This document shows positions 1-5,048 of a stretch of 5,048 bases of DNA, piece by piece (within the stretch, counting starts at the first letter, position 1; each line of letters opens with the position of its first letter). The translations under genes were made by a program, and so were the position numbers. Under the pieces are notes generated by a model. The model had not been told where the DNA came from and did not search any database. It worked only from the letters and a program-made list of their open reading frames with translations. Source of the stretch: Pseudobdellovibrionaceae bacterium (lineage in GTDB: Bacteria > Bdellovibrionota > Bdellovibrionia > Bdellovibrionales > Bdellovibrionaceae); contig JACMRP010000339.1 in NCBI GenBank assembly GCA_014376325.1, positions 1-5,048 of the forward strand. Reading direction: 5' to 3'.

Positions 1-143
1 CCTGCCTTTATTTCCCAGTGCAAGTTTTCGCGGTTTCTGAATTTTCGATTTAAAGACTCTGGAAATGGCGTGGGCCGGTTTTGCGGATTGGGATCAACAG
101 TTGGTACGGAGGGTTTCTCTTGTTCGACGGAATCAATTTGCAA
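1..143 (-). CDS. Partial hypothetical protein, N-terminal part only, running off the left edge
   Basis: An open frame reads leftwards off the window edge with no stop, so only the N-terminal end (about 47 codons) is present. I chose a TTG start at 143-141 because a perfect Shine-Dalgarno AAGGAGG lies 5 bases upstream of it (149-155). The in-frame ATG at 158-156 has no ribosome binding site, and using it would place the AAGGAGG inside the coding sequence. The visible peptide is hydrophilic, Pro-rich between about residues 11 and 29, then rich in Arg, Asn and Glu. It has no signal peptide or membrane helix, so a cytoplasmic protein or a flexible N-terminal linker is likely. It is divergent from the small exported-protein gene at 252. 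I do not recognise the family. The strong ribosome binding site is the main support; a chance open frame of this length cannot be excluded. Confidence 0.5.
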   Translation of the reverse strand, partial: MQIDSVEQEKPSVPTVDPNPQNRPTPFPESLNRKFRNRENLHWEIKA

Positions 144-148
144 GCGGA

Positions 149-155
149 CCTCCTT
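149..155 (-). promoter_or_regulatory. Perfect Shine-Dalgarno AAGGAGG deciding a TTG start
   Basis: The minus strand reads AAGGAGG, a full match to the anti-Shine-Dalgarno sequence, followed by a 5-base spacer and TTG (143-141). It lies directly after the in-frame ATG at 158-156. That ATG has no such site upstream, so the TTG is the more likely initiation codon. Confidence 0.55.
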
Positions 156-251
156 CATAAATTTTATCACGGGGCCACACCTAATTAAATATGGACTTCA
201 TCGAATTCGCTCCTTAGTCTAGTGTGAAACATAATTAACCAGGGAGATCTT

Positions 252-512
252 ATGTTACGCATTTTAACAGGAACGATTTTGACCTTACTAGTTTCGGGCA
301 GCGTTTTTGCGGCCGAAAAAACTTACCAAGTGACAGGTCCAGTTTTGGACGTGACCGATACGACCATCACCGTCGATAAAGGTGGAGAAAAATGGGAGAT
401 CGCAAAAGACGCCGCCGCCATTCACGGCGAAGTTAAAAAAGGCGCCAAGGTTACGATCAAATACAAAATGATCGCGACGGATGTTGAAGTAAAGGATGCA
501 AAGAAGAAGTAA
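252..512 (+). CDS. Small periplasmic protein, DUF5666/OB-fold-like
   Basis: This is a complete 86-residue protein with ATG preceded by AGGGAG (241-246) at a 5-base spacing. Residues 1-20 form a Sec signal peptide: one Arg near the start, a hydrophobic core, and a likely signal peptidase I site after SVFA (Ala20). The mature protein is about 66 residues with alternating beta-type segments: a strand around TYQVTGPVLDV, a second around TTITVDKG, a third around KWEIA, then a Gly-Ala-Lys turn and a strand around KVTIKYKM. This order (variable loop, 'G-x-V', 'T-I-T-V', 'G-x-x-V-x-V-x-Y') resembles small DUF5666-type or OB-like beta-barrel domains, but no catalytic motif is visible. The C-terminus is Lys-rich (DAKKK). 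It has no Cys and is not a lipoprotein. It is a single-gene unit ending in the strong terminator 20 bases downstream. The function is unknown; the periplasmic location is well supported and the family assignment is tentative. Confidence 0.85.
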   Translation: MLRILTGTILTLLVSGSVFAAEKTYQVTGPVLDVTDTTITVDKGGEKWEIAKDAAAIHGEVKKGAKVTIKYKMIATDVEVKDAKKK

Positions 513-531
513 TTTTTCTGAGCTGATTTTA

Positions 532-574
532 GAAACAAAAAAAGGGTCCCCGTCTGGGACCCTTTTTTTGTTTC
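532..574. terminator. Bidirectional Rho-independent terminator
   Basis: A perfect inverted repeat has 19-base arms (532-550 and 556-574) around a 5-base loop, CGTCT. The GC core GGGTCCC/GGGACCC is flanked by seven A on the left and seven T on the right. Each strand therefore shows a GC hairpin followed by a U-tract. It lies between the plus-strand gene ending at 512 and the minus-strand gene ending at 589, so it can terminate both convergent transcripts. Confidence 0.93.
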
Positions 575-588
575 GTTCAAAGAATGAA

Positions 589-2604
589 TTAACGAGTTCC
601 GCCAGAGGTCGACGTATTAGTATTCGTCGTGGTCTCAGTCGTCGTCGGGATCGGGACCGGGATCACAGGAGCCGGCGGCACAACCACCGGTGGAACTACC
701 GGAACAACAGGTGTTACCGGCGTAACTGGAGTCACCGGAGTAATCGGTGGCGGTTGCACAGGAGGCGCTACCGTTGGTGGCACTACAACTGGAGGATGGC
801 AAAGCGCCATGTTCCCGGCCATTGCAACTCCGCACGGATCCACCGGAACTTGAGTCGTCGTATTTGAACCATGACGATTCGAAGCGAAGAACAGTGCCAA
901 AGCACCGAGGCCAATCGCGCCGCCGATGATCAAGCCCTTGTTGCGCGAGAAGAATCCGGCGCCAACGCAAGTTTCTTTGCCTTCTTTATTCACTTCTTTT
1001 GTTTGATCGTCGGTACACTTTACCGCTTCTTTTTGCGGCGGCACCGTTACGATCACCACGTCTTCATCGTTACAAGAAGGAATTTTACCGCGTGTAGGGT
1101 CTTCGATCGTACCTGCACGTCGTGGTGATTCGCAAACGCACTCACCTTCATTCAGAATCGAACCTGGCTTTTCAAACTGACAGTCTAAAGTTGGCGGCGC
1201 TGGCGGCGGCAATGGCACTGGCGCGATCACCGGGCTGTCGTAGAAGTCGACATTGATCTTACGTTGAGCAATCGCTTCGCAAGCAGAGGCTTGCTCGTCA
1301 CGGATTTGTTTAATGTCGGAGAGCGGCACTGTTTTACAAGTGCTAACGGCCTGCTCAACGAATTCATTTACTTGCAGAACGTATTCGCTCAAAGCCGAGT
1401 AGTCTTCTTTCGATAAATCTTTTCTGGCAATGGAAAATTCATCTGCATCAACGGTTACACGGCTTTTAGCATTTTTTGAAATTAGGAAAGCATTGAGTAG
1501 ATCTTGTTTGTCTTTGCCGGTCTTAAGAGGGGATTGTTCGGGACATCCACCCGAAGTCGCTTCGCGAAACTGGGCTGGATTGCTGATACATACTTGATCG
1601 CCGCTTGGCTGACGATATAAAAGTGGATTACACGAACGCTGACCCTTCGGGCAGCTTCCGCCATAAACTTTCTGCTTCTCTTTAAAATCGACCGCGCCTT
1701 GCTGTGTTCCACCGCAAGAGTAATTTTCACCATAGATAGAAATGTAACCATTGATAATACACTTATCGCCAGGAGCTGCCCCGCGGACGGTTTTTGTGCC
1801 TGTTGAGGTAGTCACTTTCGATTTAGCCTCTACATCGTCTCCTAAAACCATGCGAGCAAAGTATTCGTAGCGATCGCGAAGAACTTCAGCTGATTTTTTG
1901 TTCTTGTTGAAGCGTTGGCTTACCATCTCAGCAGTCTGAACTAATTCTCGCAGTCGAATCATATACGCAGAACGCTGAATCGGCGTAAGGCGGTTGAATT
2001 CGGCGTAACTTAGCATCAAAGGAGTCTTAAGAGGATCAATCTGTTTGCCCTCTTTCAAGCTCTTCATGATCATCTTGTCGCCTTGTGCGAGCTTCAAGAT
2101 TGCCTGATTCGGATAAAGCATATCGGTGCGTGCTAAATATGTATTGTTGAACTTAATGTACTTGTCCGTGCTATCCGGAGCGTAGGCAATCGTTGCCGAT
2201 TGTCCCGGTGCTGAAACTTGCAAACGAATTTGTTCTTTGCCCTGGCTATCCTGAAAAGTGCTGACTTGAATGTCCGGCATCATTTCGCCACGATTTGCTT
2301 GAACCCACTTGTCGAGTTGGATGCGGAGACTTGGCGGATAATTCGCGCGCACCTTCGTGTAGTACTCGCCGACCGTCATTTTCTTTTTGCCGCTAAGGCC
2401 CGTCGACTTCATAAAGTCTTGAACCGAAGTCTTATCGACCTTCCAGTTGTATTTCGAATAGTCGATGACGACTTTTACCGGAGTCATCTTGCTGGCTTTT
2501 GCCGCTTCGGCGCCTTGGGCGAGTGGAGCCAATACCATCGTCGTTGCCGACAATGTTAGAGAAAGAGTTTTTGCAATGTGGGTAAAATTGCGGAGCCATT
2601 TCAT
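589..2604 (-). CDS. Large exported Cys-rich modular protein of unknown function with Pro/Val/Thr-rich C-terminal tail
   Basis: This is a complete 671-residue protein; its ATG has AGAGG (2611-2615) 6 bases upstream. Residues 1-34 are a Sec signal peptide with Lys/Arg/His in the n-region and a likely cut after AEA (Ala34). Residues 35-281 form a charged, Cys-free region, with a helical part around 205-250. Residues 282-354 form a compact Cys module with six Cys (282, 297, 318, 325, 339, 354), including a CNPLLY motif at 325-330. A helical segment with Cys423 and Cys442 follows, then a Pro linker (458-471), then a second Cys cluster (475, 489, 491, 511, 530, 546). Residues 557-575 are a Gly/Ala/Leu hydrophobic segment able to span a membrane. 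Cys591 and Cys602 precede a Pro/Val/Thr tail (604-660). The 16 Cys are an even number, all after residue 281, which suits disulfide bonding in the periplasm or at the surface. I recognise no enzyme motif or named family. A structural or surface-attached envelope role is a guess. Confidence 0.88.
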   Translation of the reverse strand: MKWLRNFTHIAKTLSLTLSATTMVLAPLAQGAEAAKASKMTPVKVVIDYSKYNWKVDKTSVQDFMKSTGLSGKKKMTVGEYYTKVRANYPPSLRIQLDKWVQANRGEMMPDIQVSTFQDSQGKEQIRLQVSAPGQSATIAYAPDSTDKYIKFNNTYLARTDMLYPNQAILKLAQGDKMIMKSLKEGKQIDPLKTPLMLSYAEFNRLTPIQRSAYMIRLRELVQTAEMVSQRFNKNKKSAEVLRDRYEYFARMVLGDDVEAKSKVTTSTGTKTVRGAAPGDKCIINGYISIYGENYSCGGTQQGAVDFKEKQKVYGGSCPKGQRSCNPLLYRQPSGDQVCISNPAQFREATSGGCPEQSPLKTGKDKQDLLNAFLISKNAKSRVTVDADEFSIARKDLSKEDYSALSEYVLQVNEFVEQAVSTCKTVPLSDIKQIRDEQASACEAIAQRKINVDFYDSPVIAPVPLPPPAPPTLDCQFEKPGSILNEGECVCESPRRAGTIEDPTRGKIPSCNDEDVVIVTVPPQKEAVKCTDDQTKEVNKEGKETCVGAGFFSRNKGLIIGGAIGLGALALFFASNRHGSNTTTQVPVDPCGVAMAGNMALCHPPVVVPPTVAPPVQPPPITPVTPVTPVTPVVPVVPPVVVPPAPVIPVPIPTTTETTTNTNTSTSGGTR
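706..741 (-). repeat. Four tandem Thr-Pro-Val codon triplets in the Pro-rich tail
   Basis: The minus strand encodes four consecutive TPV units (residues 622-633), spelled ACT-CCG-GTG, ACT-CCA-GTT, ACG-CCG-GTA and ACA-CCT-GTT. The units are identical in protein but no two are identical in DNA. They sit inside a longer Pro/Val tract that continues to residue 653 and gives way to a Thr/Asn/Ser-rich end. Confidence 0.85.
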
Positions 2605-2638
2605 AAGAGAACCTCTTTTCAGTACGAAGATGCTTTCC

Positions 2639-2665
2639 GTATCGGTTTAGAGCGATAAAACTGTA
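2639..2665 (-). promoter_or_regulatory. Candidate sigma-28 (FliA)-like promoter for the 671-residue protein gene
   Basis: The minus strand reads TACA (2665-2662), a 15-base spacer, then ACCGATAC (2646-2639). The known FliA consensus is TAAA-N15-GCCGATAA, so this matches 3 of 4 and 6 of 8 positions with exact spacing. Transcription would start near 2632, giving a leader of about 28 bases that contains the AGAGG ribosome binding site. I see no better sigma-70 candidate in this 75-base gap. It is a by-eye motif match and could be chance. Confidence 0.35.
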
Positions 2666-2675
2666 GAGCCCTCTA
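2664..2675. repeat. Short inverted repeat TAGAG-CC-CTCTA
   Basis: Five-base arms around a 2-base centre lie just after the PilZ-like gene stop and overlap the -35 element of the candidate promoter. On the minus strand it is followed within a few bases by TTTT, so it may be a weak attenuator or an operator. The stem is too short and the loop too tight for a convincing terminator. Confidence 0.25.
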
Positions 2676-2679
2676 GACG

Positions 2680-3435
2680 TTAAGCCAGGACGGAATGCGG
2701 AGTTGCAGACTTTTTGGACCTAAGCCAAGCTTCCAAAAGTCCGCGACGTCCCCACCCAAACTGTTTAAAGCGCAATCGCAGCGTCGTTCCGTTAAACTCG
2801 ACGATTTCTGTTTTGATTTTTTCAAAATTATCCATTTCGTTGAAAGTCACGTGCAGGTCTTTGGCGTGTTTGAGCGCATCGACGACCTTCGGCATCCGGA
2901 TGCGGACGCCGGCGCTAGAGATAGACTCTGTAACACCCACGACGTCACCATCTATGTGCACCGTGATCGAAGTCGGAAAGTCGTAACGATGGGCCGTCGG
3001 AAATATCCACTGCTGACGACGATCCAGATACGGATACCGGGCGTAAAACGCGATGATCAAAACCGAAAATGTAACAAGGATAGAAATCAAAATCTGCATG
3101 CGCACAAATTCAGGATTCAGCGTGTTTTCATCCACGTTAAACGCCCTAAAAGTATTCATGATGAGGACAACCAGTAGAGTGAAGACGCCGGCAACCCACG
3201 CAGATTTGTGACGTAGTAGTAGCGATAATCCGGCGATAAAAATACCGGCAAGCCAAAGCCAATCCGCAAACGGAATCGCGGCCGAAAGATCGCTGAAAAC
3301 TTCGGGGCGATACCAGCCTTCGACTCCACTGCCGGCAAAACTTATAAATATATTTCCGATGGGTGCGAGGATGAACAGAAGCGCCAATATGTAGATCCCA
3401 ATTGGCCGACGTAAATCTGAATTATTTTGAACCAT
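2680..3435 (-). CDS. Four-helix inner-membrane protein with degenerate C-terminal PilZ-like domain
   Basis: This is a complete 251-residue protein. The codon immediately before the ATG is an in-frame TAG, so this is the first possible start; GGGGGA lies 3 bases upstream of it. Four hydrophobic helices are visible at about 12-34, 57-74, 79-97 and 112-132. Positive residues (R9-R10, R75-H76-K77, R133, R139-R140) fit both ends in the cytoplasm. Residues 145-226 follow the PilZ layout: HRYDFP at the start, a strand, then SISSAG (171-176) where PilZ domains have [D/N]xSxxG, and later strands ending in LRLRFKQF. PilZ domains bind cyclic di-GMP through RxxxR plus [D/N]xSxxG. Here the second Arg is replaced (R150 is followed by YDFP) and the Asp/Asn is Ser171, so ligand binding may be lost or altered. 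It sits between a cell-wall hydrolase gene and a large exported protein gene in the same orientation. The membrane assignment is firm; the PilZ assignment is moderately supported. Confidence 0.85.
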   Translation of the reverse strand: MVQNNSDLRRPIGIYILALLFILAPIGNIFISFAGSGVEGWYRPEVFSDLSAAIPFADWLWLAGIFIAGLSLLLRHKSAWVAGVFTLLVVLIMNTFRAFNVDENTLNPEFVRMQILISILVTFSVLIIAFYARYPYLDRRQQWIFPTAHRYDFPTSITVHIDGDVVGVTESISSAGVRIRMPKVVDALKHAKDLHVTFNEMDNFEKIKTEIVEFNGTTLRLRFKQFGWGRRGLLEAWLRSKKSATPHSVLA

Positions 3436-3474
3436 CTATCCCCCGCAAACACAGCTTAATCTAGCCCCGTCGTA

Positions 3475-3507
3475 AAATCAAAAGTGGAGCCAGACCTAGG
3501 TCGCACT
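3475..3507 (-). terminator. Weak terminator-like element containing the 10-bp palindrome GACCTAGGTC
   Basis: In the 81-base gap after the lipoprotein gene, the minus strand has AGTG and CACT arms enclosing the perfect palindrome GACCTAGGTC (3493-3502), followed by a T-rich stretch, TTTTGATTTT. The fold is imperfect and interrupted, so termination would be partial at best. The palindrome alone could instead be a protein-binding site for the downstream PilZ-like gene. Confidence 0.22.
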
Positions 3508-3516
3508 CGTGGGAGT

Positions 3517-5007
3517 TTACTTTTTCAACTGAGAACATCCGGCGACGCAGCTTTCTTGCTCAAGTGCTACGCGAGTTCCCATGCACTCTGAAGTCAGCTT
3601 GTGACGAACGATCGAAGCCGTGCCCAAACTTGGCGTGATGTTCTTTACGCCGTAGCGTGCCTGACATGCGTACGTTGCGTACTTCGTCAGCGCATCGCGC
3701 ATCTTTTCACTGTCCGGCAAATAATCTTTTGCTTCGAAACGGTTGATGCCGATGCCTTCTTTGCTCGGACTGCTTTGCGAAACAACGAAGTCGAAATTTT
3801 TGTAACTCACTTTAGAGCAAGCGCTCAGGGACTTGATATCGTCCAGTCCGAATGGATCGCTTCCGACCGAGTCGATAATCAGGATATGTCCGCGGACCGC
3901 GACGACGTCGCCGGCGCGAAGTTGTTCCTTAGGTGTGACCGTGATCTTTTCCATACAGCTCAAGCCATTTTTCTGTGGCTCGATAAACATCGTGGCGCTG
4001 ACCCCATGAACGCTGATCGCTTTGTTATTTTTGTTTGGCGCCATTCTTAAGCCCGCCGTCGCGAGCGCCGTGAAAACGTAACCAGAACAATCGATCCCCA
4101 ATGCCGCGGTCCCGCTGCCATGGTTCTTAAAGAAATTTAAAGTAGAACTTGAACTTGTCGTCGAATATGGCTTTCCACCATAATCATAAATCAACGGCGA
4201 CGTGCGCGGGTTCAAACAACTAGCCCCGTAACTGTTTACGTTTTTATAGTACGGATGAGTTTTCAAAACGCTCGATAAGCTTCCGACCACCCGTTTGTTA
4301 CCGACGCCGTCTGAATGTTTGCCGGTGATTTTAATTCCCTGAACGTCCGGAGTCGCTGCCGTCATTGCCGGCTCGTCTAAGGCTTCGCAAGTTTGATAAG
4401 CGGTCGCCATCGCAAACCTTGCACCGTAAACCGCAAGCGGTAGCGCTGTCGCCTCTAGATGCGGATCCATGGCTTGGGGCGCATTGTCCACCGGGTTTTG
4501 ACAGCTGACCTGCATTTCTTGAGCTTGTGCACTGACCGACTCGAAGTTGGCCTTCAGGCGTGCTTGCAACGATGCGCGAACTTCCGTTGTCTGGTCACCG
4601 AGTTCGAGTGCCGAGATCAACGCCAACATTTCGTTTGCGTCTTTGACATTTTCTTTTTGCGCCGTCTCGATCAAAAGCGTATCGAAGAGATCGCCCACTT
4701 TGTACGAAAGTGCATTTACATTTGCTTCGGTCAAATTTTCCTGGGTCGCCTTCAGACTTTTCAACGAAACCTTCAACTGATGCTTGAGCTCTTCACTCGA
4801 CGGAATTTCGTTTTGTTCGACCAGAAACTTTTCGATCGCGGAGTAAGTTTGGGCTTCAAAATTTGTACATCCGACGGCGGCCGTTGTTTCACTAGAAGCT
4901 TGCTGAATACTTTCTAAATTTTTTGGCGCGCACGCGCTTGCCAAAATCACCAAAGACGCGAAAAGAATTATTTTATTTGTCATGCCTTCATTTTCGGCAG
5001 AGTTCAC
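3517..5007 (-). CDS. NlpC/P60-like cysteine peptidase lipoprotein, probable peptidoglycan hydrolase
   Basis: This is a 496-residue protein counted from a GTG start at 5007-5005; an in-frame ATG at 4983-4981 (codon 9) is the main alternative. The lipoprotein signal ends in ILASAC, so Cys26 would be lipidated, and Ala at +2 suggests outer-membrane sorting. Residues 50-168 are highly helical with heptad-like spacing and could form a coiled coil. A YGARFAMATAYQTC segment follows (194-207). The catalytic domain shows GIDCSGYV with Cys307 as the expected nucleophile, AGDVVAVRGH with His374 as the expected base, and Asp379 (GHILIID) as a possible third residue. This is the Cys-His order of NlpC/P60 and CHAP papain-like peptidases, which cleave peptidoglycan stem peptides or amide bonds. 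Cys448, 475, 487 and 491 near the C-terminus may form disulfides. The substrate is not predictable. It is the first gene of the minus-strand block. The ATG start gives a cleaner, Lys-containing signal peptide; the GTG start has the better-spaced ribosome binding site but adds two Glu to the n-region. Confidence 0.88.
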   Translation of the reverse strand: MNSAENEGMTNKIILFASLVILASACAPKNLESIQQASSETTAAVGCTNFEAQTYSAIEKFLVEQNEIPSSEELKHQLKVSLKSLKATQENLTEANVNALSYKVGDLFDTLLIETAQKENVKDANEMLALISALELGDQTTEVRASLQARLKANFESVSAQAQEMQVSCQNPVDNAPQAMDPHLEATALPLAVYGARFAMATAYQTCEALDEPAMTAATPDVQGIKITGKHSDGVGNKRVVGSLSSVLKTHPYYKNVNSYGASCLNPRTSPLIYDYGGKPYSTTSSSSTLNFFKNHGSGTAALGIDCSGYVFTALATAGLRMAPNKNNKAISVHGVSATMFIEPQKNGLSCMEKITVTPKEQLRAGDVVAVRGHILIIDSVGSDPFGLDDIKSLSACSKVSYKNFDFVVSQSSPSKEGIGINRFEAKDYLPDSEKMRDALTKYATYACQARYGVKNITPSLGTASIVRHKLTSECMGTRVALEQESCVAGCSQLKK

Positions 5008-5011
5008 GGAT

Positions 5012-5017
5012 TCCTTT
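5012..5017 (-). promoter_or_regulatory. Shine-Dalgarno AAAGGA favouring the GTG start of the lipoprotein gene
   Basis: The minus strand reads AAAGGA 4 bases upstream of GTG (5007-5005). The alternative ATG at 4983 has only GAAGG with a 1-base spacer, which is too close. No convincing promoter is visible in the remaining bases up to 5048. Confidence 0.4.
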
Positions 5018-5048
5018 GATCCAGAACAGTAAAACTAGCCTGGAGTCG

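Noticed and set aside
161..166. TAAAAT (minus strand) as a -10 box for the left-edge gene
   Set aside because: Transcription would start at about 154, within the AAGGAGG site, leaving no usable ribosome binding site, and the -35 region is poor.
230..235. CATAAT as a -10 box for the small periplasmic gene
   Set aside because: It matches 5 of 6 bases, but the start point would fall at about 242, inside the ribosome binding site, and no -35 element is present at proper spacing.
629..853. Plus-strand open frame encoding a Gly/Thr/Val repeat protein
   Set aside because: It is the antisense reading of the Pro/Val/Thr tail codons of the 671-residue protein. It has no ribosome binding site or signal peptide, and the repeat is explained by the opposite strand.
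496..867. Plus-strand 123-codon frame beginning inside the small periplasmic gene
   Set aside because: It runs through the strong terminator and then antisense to the large gene. The product is an Arg/His-rich composition typical of a shadow frame.
2695..3177. Plus-strand 160-codon frame opposite the PilZ-like gene
   Set aside because: It is fully antisense to a gene with clear membrane helices. Its composition is rich in Arg, His and Phe with no recognisable domain.
3458..3463. TAGATT (minus strand) as a -10 box for the PilZ-like gene
   Set aside because: It matches 4 of 6 bases, but no TTGACA-like element lies 16-18 bases upstream. It is too weak to annotate.
3601..4917. Plus-strand frames of about 150 codons opposite the lipoprotein gene
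   Set aside because: They are antisense shadows of the NlpC/P60-like gene, whose signal peptide and catalytic motifs are clear. No ribosome binding sites or domains were seen.

Overview
The window looks like chromosomal DNA of a Gram-negative bacterium with intermediate GC content. The Sec and lipoprotein signal peptides, the Cys-rich exported protein of unknown family and the membrane-bound PilZ-like protein together suggest a Bdellovibrionota-type organism (Bdellovibrio or a relative). This is an inference from protein style, not from a marker gene. No rRNA, tRNA, CRISPR array, transposase or phage gene is visible.

Layout, left to right. Positions 1-143 (minus strand) hold the start of a gene that runs off the left edge. 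A short AT-rich divergent spacer follows. At 252-512 (plus strand) there is a small periplasmic protein resembling an OB-fold/DUF5666-type domain. A strong 19-bp inverted repeat at 532-574, with A-tract and T-tract flanks, is a bidirectional terminator shared with the convergent minus-strand block. That block holds three co-directional genes, read from right to left: an NlpC/P60-like cell-wall hydrolase lipoprotein (3517-5007), a four-helix membrane protein with a degenerate C-terminal PilZ-like domain (2680-3435), and a 671-residue exported Cys-rich modular protein with a second hydrophobic segment and a Pro/Val/Thr-rich tail (589-2604).

The three minus-strand genes are separated by only 81 and 75 bases and may be partly co-transcribed. 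A sigma-28 (FliA)-like promoter candidate sits just upstream of the 671-residue gene, so that gene could also be transcribed separately. All three products are predicted to be in the envelope: a lipid-anchored peptidoglycan hydrolase, an inner-membrane protein with a cytoplasmic PilZ-like domain, and a disulfide-rich exported protein. A joint role in envelope remodelling or surface function is plausible but only inferred from proximity. No known multi-gene system is recognised. The most unusual item is the 671-residue protein, which I cannot assign to a family.
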